From Crocinitomicaceae bacterium (GTDB lineage: Bacteria > Bacteroidota > Bacteroidia > Flavobacteriales_D > Crocinitomicaceae): DNA of 64,000 nucleotides. The notes beneath the pieces are model-generated. The model was not told the origin of the DNA, did no database searches, and worked only from the letters and a program-made list of their open reading frames with translations. Shown one piece after another: positions 37,730 through 47,815 of the stretch (positions within the stretch are counted from its first letter, which is position 1; each line of letters begins with the position of its first letter). A program made the position numbers and the translations under genes. The DNA is taken from the NCBI GenBank assembly GCA_022447585.1, contig JAKVAR010000001.1:124001-188000 (forward strand), written 5' to 3'.

Positions 37730-38566
37730 ATGTCAATAAGTACTACAAAATTAATAATCACAGGGTTATTCCTTTATTCGACAACACTTTTTGCTCAAGA
37801 AGTAAAAGGATATGAGCGCATTTACTATACTGAACCTGAATCCATTAACCAAAATGATATTGAATATTCATTTAGAAATTCGGTGGCCCAATTTGATCAT
37901 TGTAAAACGGCCTTCACTATTACGAACAATTCAAATGATTTTATCTTATACAAATCGGATGAATCTAAATTCAAGTATACATTTGGTGAAAAGTATCCAA
38001 CAGTAAAACCTTTCTATGTTGAGCCAGGAAAAAAGAAAACGAAAACGCTTCAAGTAGAGGGAGCTGAGCAATATTTACAGGGGGCTTTTGAGATTGAGTT
38101 AGGTGGACTTTATAGAATTCCGATGGACGGCAAAACAATAGCTGCTCCAGATTTCAAATTACCCGCTGCGACAAACAGCATGAAAATGGACTGCTTTAAA
38201 GTAACTTTAAAAAAGTATTCAGCCTCTACCAAAGAGGCTAAAGCGATATTTGATGTTACTTATACTGGAAATGATGTTGGAATTCTGCATCCAGCGAATC
38301 TTTCCGTAACCGCTCAACGCAAAAAGTCAAATGAAATGGTAACTTATGCTAATGACAATAAAAAATCAAAACCAATTATCGTACATAAAGGTGAGACCGT
38401 AAAAATTACAGCTGTATTTCACATACCTGGTAAAATTGTAGATATGCAATTCGCAGATATGACAATTCTTTGGAATGATACTTTCGTTGAATCAAAAGAG
38501 ATTAAGTTAGACGCTCCTTTAGTGAAAATCGCAATGGACGAAGCATTAACTAAAGAGAAAAAATAG
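37730..38566 (+). CDS. Secreted protein of unknown function
   Basis: 278 residues with a signal peptide (1-22, ending LFAQ). The rest looks like two beta-sandwich domains: 25-150, with KTKTLQVEGAEQYL, and 155-270, with AIFDVTYTGNDVG. No catalytic motif or sorting domain; probably periplasmic. The stop codon is immediately followed by the ATG of the aminotransferase gene, so the two are co-transcribed. I do not recognise a family. Confidence 0.65.
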   Translation: MSISTTKLIITGLFLYSTTLFAQEVKGYERIYYTEPESINQNDIEYSFRNSVAQFDHCKTAFTITNNSNDFILYKSDESKFKYTFGEKYPTVKPFYVEPGKKKTKTLQVEGAEQYLQGAFEIELGGLYRIPMDGKTIAAPDFKLPAATNSMKMDCFKVTLKKYSASTKEAKAIFDVTYTGNDVGILHPANLSVTAQRKKSNEMVTYANDNKKSKPIIVHKGETVKITAVFHIPGKIVDMQFADMTILWNDTFVESKEIKLDAPLVKIAMDEALTKEKK

Positions 38567-39736
38567 ATGAGTATTTCTAAATCTGATTTCCTATTAAGTG
38601 AGGAGTACACTCACTTGAATCACGGTTCATTTGGTGCTTGTCCTAAAGAAATTTTTGCTGATTATCAACATTGGCAACTTCAATTAGAACGAGACCCAGT
38701 TGAATTTTTCACAAAGACAGGTTTAGATAAACTCGAAGATTCTAAACGCGCATTGGCATCATATATTAATTGTGATACTGATGACCTTGTTTATACAACA
38801 AATCCAACTTATGCGATAAACATAATCGCTAAAAGCTTGAGCCTATCCCCTGATGATGAAGTTCTAGCGACTAATCACGAGTATGGTGCGTTGGACAGAA
38901 CTTGGAATTACTATTGTGATAAAGTTGGAGCAAAGTACGTTCAACAAGAGATTCCTATTCCTTTAACTTCTAAAGAAGAATTCATTGAATATTTTTGGAA
39001 GGGATACACACCAAACACAAAAGCTATTTTCATCAGTCACATTACAAGCATAACAGCACTAATTTTTCCGGTAAAGGAGATTTGTGCAAAAGCTAAGGAA
39101 CTTGGTTTAATAACTATTGTAGACGGCGCACATGTTCCGGGGCATATACCACTAGATTTATCCGAATTAAAAGCAGATATCTATACCGGTGCATGCCATA
39201 AATGGATGCTTACACCTAAAGGTTGCTCTTTTTTATATGTTAATAAAGAAATTCAAAATAATTTCGATCCTGTAATTATTTCTTGGGGATACAATGCAGA
39301 ATCACCTGGAAAGTCTTTATTTCTAGACTACCACCAGCAACAGGGAACTAGAGATTACTCGGCATTCTTAACCGTTCCTAAATCAATTGAATTCCTGACA
39401 AAACATAAATGGAAAGACGTTTCTAACGAGGCGAAATTGATGCTTCGAAAAAATTATGTTGAGCTATGTGAACTCGCGGGAAGCAAGCCAATTTGTCCTG
39501 TTACCTCCGAATTTTTAGGGCAAATTTGCAGCATCCCTGTATCGCTCAAAAACAATGATGCGTCTTTATTAAAATCGATTCTTTTCGAGAAGTATAAAAT
39601 CGAAATTCCTGTATTCAAACTGAGAGAACATATTTTCATGAGACTTTCAACTCAAGCTTATATACATCAGGAAGATATCGATTATCTAAAAAAAGCAATT
39701 AAAGAGATTAAAGAAAAGACTGATATTTTCGTATAA
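38567..39736 (+). CDS. Class V aminotransferase-fold PLP enzyme (isopenicillin-N-epimerase-like)
   Basis: 389 residues. The N-terminus YTHLNHGSFGACP matches the isopenicillin N epimerase-like branch, and the PLP Lys is K212 in TGACHKWMLTPKG. D-x-A-H in VDGAHVPGHI is the cofactor-pairing Asp. Related enzymes act as epimerases, desulfurases or lyases on amino acids; the substrate cannot be told. It is translated directly after the preceding secreted-protein gene. Confidence 0.88.
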   Translation: MSISKSDFLLSEEYTHLNHGSFGACPKEIFADYQHWQLQLERDPVEFFTKTGLDKLEDSKRALASYINCDTDDLVYTTNPTYAINIIAKSLSLSPDDEVLATNHEYGALDRTWNYYCDKVGAKYVQQEIPIPLTSKEEFIEYFWKGYTPNTKAIFISHITSITALIFPVKEICAKAKELGLITIVDGAHVPGHIPLDLSELKADIYTGACHKWMLTPKGCSFLYVNKEIQNNFDPVIISWGYNAESPGKSLFLDYHQQQGTRDYSAFLTVPKSIEFLTKHKWKDVSNEAKLMLRKNYVELCELAGSKPICPVTSEFLGQICSIPVSLKNNDASLLKSILFEKYKIEIPVFKLREHIFMRLSTQAYIHQEDIDYLKKAIKEIKEKTDIFV

Positions 39737-39822
39737 TCTATTCCATATCAGTCACTTTACATTAAAAATTTTAAAATGTATTGTCATTCAACATAATACT
39801 GTAACACCTCATCATTTTTTCG

Positions 39823-39853
39823 TTAGTTTAGTCAACTAGTATTACTAAACTAA
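39823..39853. promoter_or_regulatory. Inverted repeat just before the metalloprotease start
   Basis: Perfect 10-bp arms ttagtttagt / actaaactaa with an 11-nt loop that contains ACTAGT. It ends 7 nt before the ATG, so it could be a translational hairpin in the leader or an operator over the promoter. Confidence 0.45.
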
Positions 39854-39860
39854 ATTGATT

Positions 39861-42452
39861 ATGAAAAACACAGTAACTCATTCTCGCATATTATTGCGTG
39901 GAATATTAGTTTTTTCTTTGATTTTAAATACGCATTCCACTTTCGCTCAAAAAAAAACAAAGAAAAAAGACAAAGAGAAAACTGAAGCAGCAGTAAAAAA
40001 AGACGGTTTTAAGAAAATCTCAGAGTTAACTAAAAACAGTTCAGAATTCCCAGGTCTTTTTACTGTATATCAAGACTCTACGAGTGGCGATATTAAAATT
40101 GCCGTATCAAAAGATCAGATTGGCAAAGAATACATTTACTTCAGTCAGATTGCCGATGGTGTTACTGAAGTTAGAGGCTTTAGAGGGAATTACAAAGGTT
40201 CTAAGGTCATAAAAATTGAAAAATACTACAATAAAATTGAGTTTATTCAAGTAAACACGTCATCCTATTTTGACCCAGAAAATGCCCTTTCAAAAGCCGC
40301 CGAAGCGAACATGCCAGATGCTATTATAGCGAGTTTAGAAATTGAAGGAACGAACAAAGATGAAACTATTTACCTTCTTGATGGGAATAGCTTGTTCCTG
40401 ACTGAAACGTTTTCTCAGGTAAAACCTCCTAGATTTCCAGGCCAATCTCCAATGTCTTTCACGCTTGGAAATCTAGACAAAAATAAAACAAAAATCAATG
40501 CTATTAGAAGTTACCCTGCTAATACAGATATCGCTGTTGAATATGTCTATTCAAAGCCTTCTGTTCTAAATGGTGGGTCAAGAGCTGTTACAGATGGGAG
40601 AAATGTTAGTATTAAAGTTTATCACAGCTTAATTGAGATGCCAGACAATGACTATCAACCATTATTTGATGACCCAAGAGTCGGTTATTTCACAACACAA
40701 GTTACAGATATGACAAGTCCTAAAAGTGCTAACTATAGAGATTTAGTGCACAGGTGGCATTTGGTAAAAAAAGATCCTGAAGCTGAACTATCAGAACCTG
40801 TGGAGCCAATCGTTTGGTGGATGGAAAATACCACTCCTGAAAACTTAAGGCCTATAATTAAAAATGCTGCAGAAAAATGGAACATTGCTTTTAAAGAAGC
40901 AGGTTTTAAAAATGCAGTGGTGATTAAGCAGCAACCTGATAATGCTGACTGGGATGCGGGAGATATTAGATACAATGTATTGAGGTGGACGGCATCTCCG
41001 AATCCTCCTTTTGGTGGATATGGACCGAGTTTTGTTAACCCTAGAACAGGTCAAATTATGGGAGCTGATATTATGTTCGAATATCGCTCAGTTCTAGGCC
41101 GCTTGAGAGCAGAGGCATTTTTCAAAGCTCCTAATTCCAATCATTCAGAAAGTGAAATTCAGTTTACAAACTGCGATCAACATACATGTGAAGCAGCTGG
41201 ATATGGTTCAGTTAACACCGCATTTGCAGGGCTAATCCTCCAATACATTGATGGGCAAGAAATAGAAAACAGTCAAATGATTAACGATTATTTGCACTAT
41301 TTAATTTTGCATGAAATTGGTCACACATTAGGACTCAATCATAATATGAAGGCAAGTCAATTACACAACTTAAAAGATGTTCATAATATTGAGATTACTT
41401 CTAAAGTTGGTGTTATGGCTTCGGTAATGGATTACCCTTCTATCAATGTATCGAAAGACAGAGAAAACCAAGGCCAGTACTTTACTAAACGTCCAGGGCC
41501 ATATGATTTATGGGCTATTCAATTTGCATATGAAACAGGCAGAACGGCAGAAGAAAGTAAAACTCTTTTAGCTCGATCTACAGAACCTCAATTGATGTTT
41601 GGTAATGATGCTGATGACATGCGTGCACCGGGTAAAGCAATCGATCCAAGAGTAAACATATACGACTTAACCAGTGATGCGATTGAATATGGCATTGAAA
41701 GAATGGAGTTAGTTAAAATTCTCGCCTCTGAAATGATGGATAAACACAATAACGAAGGACAATCATACGATGATCATTTCATTGCTTACCAGTCAATGAT
41801 GCGTCAATACAGAGATGCCGCGAACACAATGTCTCGATATATTGGAGGTGTTTATGTTGATAGAGCTTTTGTTGGTCAAGAAGGCGGCACGAAGCCTTAT
41901 ACACCTGTAGCATTAGAGAAGCAAAAATTAGCTTTAAACTCATTATCTGAATATATATTCGCCCCGGACGCATTTGATTTCTCTAATGAGATGTATAGCT
42001 ATATTCAACCTCAACGTAGAGGGTTTAATTTCTTTATGCGATCTGAAGATCCTAAATTACACAGTCAAGTATTAAACATTCAGTCGAACGTATTAAATCA
42101 CATATTACATCCAACAACCCTTCAACGTATTGTTGATACAAAGATGTATGGTAATGAATATGATCTTTCTGCTTTCATGACTGATTTAAATAAATCAATA
42201 TTTAAGGAAGATATAGCTGGATCAGTAAATACATTCAGACAAAACCTTCAGATTAAGTATACAGAAATGCTAATTGCAATGGTTGTTGGGAAAACTGAAG
42301 AACGATATAACAATATTGCTCAATCACATGCAATTTATTTCTTGAAAGAAATTAAGAAAATGGCTAGTAACTCATCTGGAGACATTTCATCCAAAGCTCA
42401 CAAAACTCATATAATTACTTTAATCGACAATGCATTAAAAGAGATCAAGTAG
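39861..42452 (+). CDS. Zinc-dependent metalloprotease (DUF4953/DUF5117 family)
   Basis: 863 residues from the ATG at 39861; a TTG two codons earlier is less likely because it lacks any support. Signal peptide (about 1-30), then a Lys-rich segment, the DUF5118/DUF5117 regions and a metallopeptidase domain with H484-E485-xx-H488 and H494 in HEIGHTLGLNHN and a Met-turn candidate in VMDYPS. This family is common in Bacteroidota and acts in the periplasm or outside the cell. It stands alone with a strong terminator, and an inverted repeat sits just before the start. Confidence 0.88.
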   Translation: MKNTVTHSRILLRGILVFSLILNTHSTFAQKKTKKKDKEKTEAAVKKDGFKKISELTKNSSEFPGLFTVYQDSTSGDIKIAVSKDQIGKEYIYFSQIADGVTEVRGFRGNYKGSKVIKIEKYYNKIEFIQVNTSSYFDPENALSKAAEANMPDAIIASLEIEGTNKDETIYLLDGNSLFLTETFSQVKPPRFPGQSPMSFTLGNLDKNKTKINAIRSYPANTDIAVEYVYSKPSVLNGGSRAVTDGRNVSIKVYHSLIEMPDNDYQPLFDDPRVGYFTTQVTDMTSPKSANYRDLVHRWHLVKKDPEAELSEPVEPIVWWMENTTPENLRPIIKNAAEKWNIAFKEAGFKNAVVIKQQPDNADWDAGDIRYNVLRWTASPNPPFGGYGPSFVNPRTGQIMGADIMFEYRSVLGRLRAEAFFKAPNSNHSESEIQFTNCDQHTCEAAGYGSVNTAFAGLILQYIDGQEIENSQMINDYLHYLILHEIGHTLGLNHNMKASQLHNLKDVHNIEITSKVGVMASVMDYPSINVSKDRENQGQYFTKRPGPYDLWAIQFAYETGRTAEESKTLLARSTEPQLMFGNDADDMRAPGKAIDPRVNIYDLTSDAIEYGIERMELVKILASEMMDKHNNEGQSYDDHFIAYQSMMRQYRDAANTMSRYIGGVYVDRAFVGQEGGTKPYTPVALEKQKLALNSLSEYIFAPDAFDFSNEMYSYIQPQRRGFNFFMRSEDPKLHSQVLNIQSNVLNHILHPTTLQRIVDTKMYGNEYDLSAFMTDLNKSIFKEDIAGSVNTFRQNLQIKYTEMLIAMVVGKTEERYNNIAQSHAIYFLKEIKKMASNSSGDISSKAHKTHIITLIDNALKEIK

Positions 42453-42463
42453 CAAATAGTAAC

Positions 42464-42504
42464 ACATAAAAAAGGCAACTTTATTAAAGTTGCCTTTTTT
42501 ATGT
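42464..42504. terminator. Strong bidirectional hairpin terminator
   Basis: A 20-bp perfect stem, acataaaaaaggcaacttta / its complement, with a 1-nt centre. It lies between the convergent ends at 42452 and 42517 and has A- and T-runs on both strands. Confidence 0.85.
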
Positions 42505-42516
42505 CACAAATTAGTC

Positions 42517-44379
42517 TTACTTAATCATTACTCTTTCAGTAGTTTGGAAGTTTGAATTCCCAACTCTTACAAAATAAACACCTGATTCTAGAGAGCTCAC
42601 ATCAATTGTACCTGTAACTTTTTTGTCTTGAGGATGCATTGACCCCAAAGACTTAACTACTTGACCATTCATTGCAATAACTTCCATTACAACAGAAGCC
42701 TCACCATGAATACCATCTACATCAATCACTAAATTAGAATTAGATTGGTGTACATTCATAACTAAATTAGCATAATAAGGATCCAGAATATCGATACCAG
42801 CTTCTCCTGCTAATCTAAAAGAAAAAATTCTTGTTCTTGCATTTCCACCTGACCCCATATACTCGCCAGTGTGCCAAAAAGTCCCACCATCTGGATCTAA
42901 CGCCATATGTCCGTAATCTCCAAAACGATCTGCAAAAGTTTGAGAAGACAATCCATCAATCGCAGTTTCTTCAGCGAAAGTCATTTGTCCCAAAGGGTCT
43001 GTACTTAAGCGACCTGTATAACGAATGCCAGGATAAATATCAGTAGAGTTACAAATACTGTAAGCTAAGGCTATGTTACCATAATTATCCATGGCAGCAC
43101 TACTCATGAATCGAGAATCATTGGTAGGATCATATGTCCCAGATTGATGAACAGACCAGTTACCGTCGTTAGCATCTCTTAACTCGTACCATCTAACAGC
43201 AGCTCTATTCGCCCCCATATCAACAGCATGAGACATTACAATCGTATTATAACCTTGCCAGCGCATATGCTGTGCTCTGTACATCAATACCCCTTGAATT
43301 GCATCAATTCTTTGCGATGTTCCCGGTTGAGCAATATTTGCAAACCCTCCAGTAAATACAGCATCAAATGAAGGAACTGATAACTGTTGTGAAGAAGAAA
43401 CAGAAGAATTACCTGTATTATTCCAATCTGTATTGAATTCATAAATCTCGATTTGATCTTGAGACACACCAGAGAACGCGTTATCCTCTAAGTTGAAGAA
43501 ATAACATGGGGTTCCATCTGGAGGTAAAGGACCATCTGCATCTGCAGGGAGAGGACTTCTAAACCCTCCATTTCCTAAACTTGGCAAGCTTAAAGAAACC
43601 ATTTGTGCAGTAGGATCACCTGCTAACATTTTTTCTCTTTCGAACACTACCGCAGTATGCGTAGAGTTTGAAGTCATATAATAACCATCCCACCAAATTG
43701 AATACTTTGGATAATCAGGAAATTGTGCAAAAGTATAACTATATGCGTAATATGAACCAGTAGGATCATTTGTCTCAGAAATAGCAATTAAAATTCTGTT
43801 AGGACTTTGATTAAACTGAGAAATAAACCAGCGATCAGCATGTCTATCATACATTACGATTGGATCTCCAGCATTTGAGGAACCTGCCCATAAAGAGCTC
43901 AAACTAAAAGTTCCTCCAGGAACTACACTCCCTGTATTAGTATAGCATCTAACACTTGTATTTACGCCTTGAACATAAAATCCAGGACCAGCTGCTCCAG
44001 AAGGGTCTGGTGGTAATCCACTTCCACTTTGACCGTTCAAATTCACAATAGGAGCGCGATTTGTTTTCGTACCCGCTGTAGATTGAACAACAGGGTCAAT
44101 ATCTGTAGCCTCTTGAGCTTCCAAATATCCTTCACGATCAAAATTATTCCTAATTTTAACCTTATCTGCAGAAGGTACATTAGAATCCTTAAGCTGTGGC
44201 CATTCCCGTGCAGGAATAGTGTGCATAAAAGCTGATGGTTGGAAAGTTGTTACTTGTTGACCTAATTCATTTGTTTCCACTCTTTTTTTACTCATTTCTT
44301 GCGGTGCCTCAGAAGTCGTTTGAGCCATCGAAAAACCTGAGGACAATACAAGTGCAATTGTAAGCGTCTTCATTTTCAT
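42517..44379 (-). CDS. Large secreted T9SS type A sorting-domain protein
   Basis: 620 residues with a signal peptide (1-19, ending SMAQ). The long middle contains DPSGAAGPGFYVQGVNTSVRCY, DPIVMYDRHADRWFISQFN (two separate pieces) and many aromatic and Gly residues, typical of a beta-propeller-like surface protein. The C-terminal ~75 residues form the T9SS sorting domain, ending SGVYFVRVGNSNFQTTERVMIK. Probably a cell-surface or released protein; no catalytic motif is recognised. It stands alone with the strong shared terminator. Confidence 0.82.
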   Translation of the reverse strand: MKMKTLTIALVLSSGFSMAQTTSEAPQEMSKKRVETNELGQQVTTFQPSAFMHTIPAREWPQLKDSNVPSADKVKIRNNFDREGYLEAQEATDIDPVVQSTAGTKTNRAPIVNLNGQSGSGLPPDPSGAAGPGFYVQGVNTSVRCYTNTGSVVPGGTFSLSSLWAGSSNAGDPIVMYDRHADRWFISQFNQSPNRILIAISETNDPTGSYYAYSYTFAQFPDYPKYSIWWDGYYMTSNSTHTAVVFEREKMLAGDPTAQMVSLSLPSLGNGGFRSPLPADADGPLPPDGTPCYFFNLEDNAFSGVSQDQIEIYEFNTDWNNTGNSSVSSSQQLSVPSFDAVFTGGFANIAQPGTSQRIDAIQGVLMYRAQHMRWQGYNTIVMSHAVDMGANRAAVRWYELRDANDGNWSVHQSGTYDPTNDSRFMSSAAMDNYGNIALAYSICNSTDIYPGIRYTGRLSTDPLGQMTFAEETAIDGLSSQTFADRFGDYGHMALDPDGGTFWHTGEYMGSGGNARTRIFSFRLAGEAGIDILDPYYANLVMNVHQSNSNLVIDVDGIHGEASVVMEVIAMNGQVVKSLGSMHPQDKKVTGTIDVSSLESGVYFVRVGNSNFQTTERVMIK

Positions 44380-44555
44380 AGTTTAATTTTTTGTTTCAAA
44401 TCTTTATAAATTCGATGTTAAATCTTTCATTATAAAAATTCCCATATTCAATATTACGTGTTTTCGAACGTTTTCACCCTATTTTATTTACAAAAATAAT
44501 CAGATTCGCTATTAAATTTTGTGATTAACTTTACATTAAAAACCAACAACAATTA

Positions 44556-45125
44556 ATGAAAATCCATCGCAATTTTGTTATAAATAAGCCTTACGGGTAC
44601 ATCTGCCAATTCGTATACAATGGTAAACGTAAAAAAAGGATGCTTGGTGAGTTAGGTGACTTTCCCGAAGGTACAATGTCTGTTGGTAGATTGGATGAAC
44701 ATTCTGAAGGATTGCTTATCCTCACTACAAATGGGAAGACTAGCTTTGCTGTAAGAAGTAAAGGAATTGAGAAAGAATATTATGCGCAAGTTGATGGAAT
44801 AATCTCACAAGAGGCCATTGACAAAATGAAACAAGGGGTTGAAATTGGCGTTAAAGGTGAAAAATACAATACCCTTCCCTGCAAAGCCTTCAAAATTGAA
44901 AACCCAAACCTTCCTGAACGTTCTCGAAAAATAAGAGATGAGCGACATGGTCCATCAAGTTGGGTCTCTGTTATCGTTACAGAAGGTAAATTTAGACAGG
45001 TTCGCAAAATGACGGCCGCTGTAGGTTTTCCAACATTAAGACTTGTCCGTGTCAGAATTGGAAGATTACATCTTGGTGACTTAAAAAGTGGTGAATATTA
45101 CGAGTTAGACGAAGTTGCAGTTTAA
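44556..45125 (+). CDS. RsuA/RluB/RluE-type rRNA pseudouridine synthase
   Basis: 189 residues, the short form without an S4 domain, like RluE. Catalytic D47 sits in GRLDEHSEGLLILT (44-57); NKPYGYICQF and later KFRQVRKMTAAVGFPTLRLVRVRIG are family motifs. It isomerises a uridine in 23S rRNA, probably like RluE; the exact site cannot be read. Convergent overlap of 4 nt (a TTTAAA sequence) with the next gene's stop. Confidence 0.9.
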   Translation: MKIHRNFVINKPYGYICQFVYNGKRKKRMLGELGDFPEGTMSVGRLDEHSEGLLILTTNGKTSFAVRSKGIEKEYYAQVDGIISQEAIDKMKQGVEIGVKGEKYNTLPCKAFKIENPNLPERSRKIRDERHGPSSWVSVIVTEGKFRQVRKMTAAVGFPTLRLVRVRIGRLHLGDLKSGEYYELDEVAV

Positions 45126-47764
45126 AATCGGGCAATCAACTTCAAATTAAACCTCCTCTCTGTCAGATAATTAGGAATAGCATAATATTTGCCCTCTGTA
45201 TCTTGAATCCATTGTTTAGATAAAACATTATTAATCCCGAGCAAGTTAAATACTTCAAAAGAAACAATTAAGTCTCTAAAATTTTTATTCCAAAATGTTT
45301 CTGTATCTCTCTTTTTATATAAAAAATCATAAGACATACCTATATCTACTCTGAAGTAAGATTTTAATCTTAACGTATCTCTAAATCGCTGAAAATCGGG
45401 AGGCCCATAAGGTAATGGTGTTCCAAACTGTAGCCCCATTTGAACTGTGAAGCTCTCATAAATAGGCATTCTATCTTGAATTAACGCTCCCAAATTAAGC
45501 CACTGATCTGTTGGTCTAGGAACATAGCCAGGATTAACCCTAATCGTATCTACCACTGTTTGATCTTCACTATATCCGAATATAATTCTCTCTCCTGCAG
45601 CATTGTAGTACTCATCGTAGTAATCGCCTTTTATATCCTCTTTCGTTGAAAGTAACCCCAGTTTAAAGAAAGATTCGATTCCTTCTACAAACTGACCATG
45701 TAAGTTTAAATCTAAACCATAGGCATAAGCAACAGCATCATTATTCGCATAATAACGTGTTCTGACGTTATCAATCTCATAAGGGTTAACATCCCAGAGA
45801 TACTTATAATACGCTTCTGCTGTAAACTTGAAAGGTGTTTCTCTTCCCCACATTCCAAAATAAACATCAGACCCCAAAACAAAGTGAGCTGACTTTTGCG
45901 CTTTGACCTCTAAATTTAGTTCGCCATCAAAAGTTCTAAACTCTCTGTAGAATGGAGGCTGGTAATACATGCCTGTAGCAAAATAAACACTAACATCCCT
46001 TCGGATTACTCTACCATCCTTAACCATGTAGGCTCTAGGGAAGTACTTCACTGATGCTCTTGGTGTAATAAAAAACTCTTCATTGGAACTTGTGTATCCA
46101 GCTCTAGACCCAATACTTAACGCCCATTTTGAGGGAGACTCAACTATAGTATCTGAAAAAGTCTTCTGGTATTTAGACTTTACACCATTCTCTTTCTTTT
46201 TGTATTTCTTAGTAACAGAGATAACTTTATTTCTTTGGTTATTCGACCAAATAGAATTGAATTGTAAAAACCCAGTATATCGTTGTGATTCTAAATCAAG
46301 GTTGCTCTTCAAAGATTCAGATAGTGACAATTGACCATCATTGTTGTACGGTAATGAATATCCAGCTGAATCAACCAATTTCCATTCGCTCAATTTATCT
46401 GTAAAATCATCCATTTGGAAATTGACCCCCCATTTCATTCCATGATTTTGAAATTTTGTTCTATTGTCATCATTATACCCTTTCTTGAACGTATGAGAAC
46501 CATCATGATAAATATTAATAATTGTTGCGTTCAATTTATTTCGAGCATGAGATAAGTATGAGCCCACACCAAGAACTGCAATAGAATCTCCAAATTCTTC
46601 TTGCGTAGGATCTGTCTCTAATTCATTAATATAATACTCAGCAAGGATATCAAAATTTTCCTCTTCTATAGTATTAAACACAGTTGCATATAAATCTAAA
46701 TTCGTTTTCTCACTTACTTTCCATTTCAAGGATGTTCCTCCCATCATTGTCGTAAACTGTGTTTGTTCTTGCCCTTCGAAATAAACCCTAAATGAATAGG
46801 CTTCATTAGCCGTACCGAAATCTGTCTCCGATGTTTGGGGTTTAAAACGATAATTATTCGAAGAAAAGTGCCCAATAACTGACCAAGTTAAATCCTCAGT
46901 GATTGCATAATTCGTTAAAACCTGAGCATCCCAAAAGACAGGGTTATAAGCCCCTTTTGTTGGTAATGCATTCAATAAATATCCATTAGAACGATATCTT
47001 CCACCAACCAAATAATTAAATCTTGAATTTACTTTATGCTCAATATGCGCTTCTGCTCCAAGTAATGATGCCATAACAGACCCTCTAAGACTTTCAGGAG
47101 TTTTATACTTAATGTCCAATACCGAACTTAATTTATCGCCATATTGAGCGTCAAAACCGCCACCTGAGAAACTCAATGACTCCACTAAAGCCGAGTTAAT
47201 GAAACTCATTCCCTCTTGCTGGCCAGATCTAGTTAGAAAAGGGCGATAAATATTAAACCCATTTACATAGACTAGGTTTTCATCATAACTCCCACCCCTC
47301 ACATTATAGTTAGAAGTCAACTCATTATTTGACGTAGCCGGTGTTGTATAAATTAAATAGCGTTCAGGACTTCCCATTGGAAGATTTTGCCAATCTATCA
47401 CTTCTAACTTTGGTAATTCAAACGGATCCTTTTGTCGCCCCTGAACATCAACCGCACCTTGCTGCAGAAAAGAAAATCGCACTTCCTCAACTTTAGTTTT
47501 AGACTTTTTAAGAACAACTGATTTTTGAATAACAAGATCGGACGTTCTAAACTCAATATTGATTGTATCTACCCCATCAAACAGTAACGTATACTCACCT
47601 TTATTGTTGGTATACACTATTGGAGTTATTGCCTTTTTCGATATAACCTTAACGTTGTCAATTGGTGTGCCTTTCTTATCAGCACAGAACCCAGTCACAA
47701 TCCTCTCTTGCCCTCGAGAAAAAAATGAAGTAATACCAATAAGAAATAAAAGTAATCTGTGCAT
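45122..47764 (-). CDS. TonB-dependent outer-membrane receptor
   Basis: 880 residues from the ATG at 47764, which starts a proper signal peptide (MHRLLLFLIGITSFFSRGQ). A longer frame to 47785 would run through a perfect -7 box (TACTTTTG), so it is rejected. Domains: a carboxypeptidase-regulatory-like fold (about 20-100), a plug (about 125-230; YNVRGGSYDENLVYVNGF) and a 22-strand-type barrel ending in an aromatic strand (RRFNLKLIARF). It takes up an unknown large substrate across the outer membrane using TonB. No SusD is adjacent. Confidence 0.9.
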   Translation of the reverse strand: MHRLLLFLIGITSFFSRGQERIVTGFCADKKGTPIDNVKVISKKAITPIVYTNNKGEYTLLFDGVDTINIEFRTSDLVIQKSVVLKKSKTKVEEVRFSFLQQGAVDVQGRQKDPFELPKLEVIDWQNLPMGSPERYLIYTTPATSNNELTSNYNVRGGSYDENLVYVNGFNIYRPFLTRSGQQEGMSFINSALVESLSFSGGGFDAQYGDKLSSVLDIKYKTPESLRGSVMASLLGAEAHIEHKVNSRFNYLVGGRYRSNGYLLNALPTKGAYNPVFWDAQVLTNYAITEDLTWSVIGHFSSNNYRFKPQTSETDFGTANEAYSFRVYFEGQEQTQFTTMMGGTSLKWKVSEKTNLDLYATVFNTIEEENFDILAEYYINELETDPTQEEFGDSIAVLGVGSYLSHARNKLNATIINIYHDGSHTFKKGYNDDNRTKFQNHGMKWGVNFQMDDFTDKLSEWKLVDSAGYSLPYNNDGQLSLSESLKSNLDLESQRYTGFLQFNSIWSNNQRNKVISVTKKYKKKENGVKSKYQKTFSDTIVESPSKWALSIGSRAGYTSSNEEFFITPRASVKYFPRAYMVKDGRVIRRDVSVYFATGMYYQPPFYREFRTFDGELNLEVKAQKSAHFVLGSDVYFGMWGRETPFKFTAEAYYKYLWDVNPYEIDNVRTRYYANNDAVAYAYGLDLNLHGQFVEGIESFFKLGLLSTKEDIKGDYYDEYYNAAGERIIFGYSEDQTVVDTIRVNPGYVPRPTDQWLNLGALIQDRMPIYESFTVQMGLQFGTPLPYGPPDFQRFRDTLRLKSYFRVDIGMSYDFLYKKRDTETFWNKNFRDLIVSFEVFNLLGINNVLSKQWIQDTEGKYYAIPNYLTERRFNLKLIARF

Positions 47765-47768
47765 CTTA

Positions 47769-47776
47769 CAAAAGTA
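47769..47776 (-). promoter_or_regulatory. -7 box TACTTTTG of the TonB receptor
   Basis: Reads TACTTTTG-TAAG-ATG on the minus strand: exact consensus and only 4 nt before the start codon. Confidence 0.5.
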
Positions 47777-47815
47777 GCTATACAAACGAAAAATAAGTCT
47801 GATTATTTCAATGAA

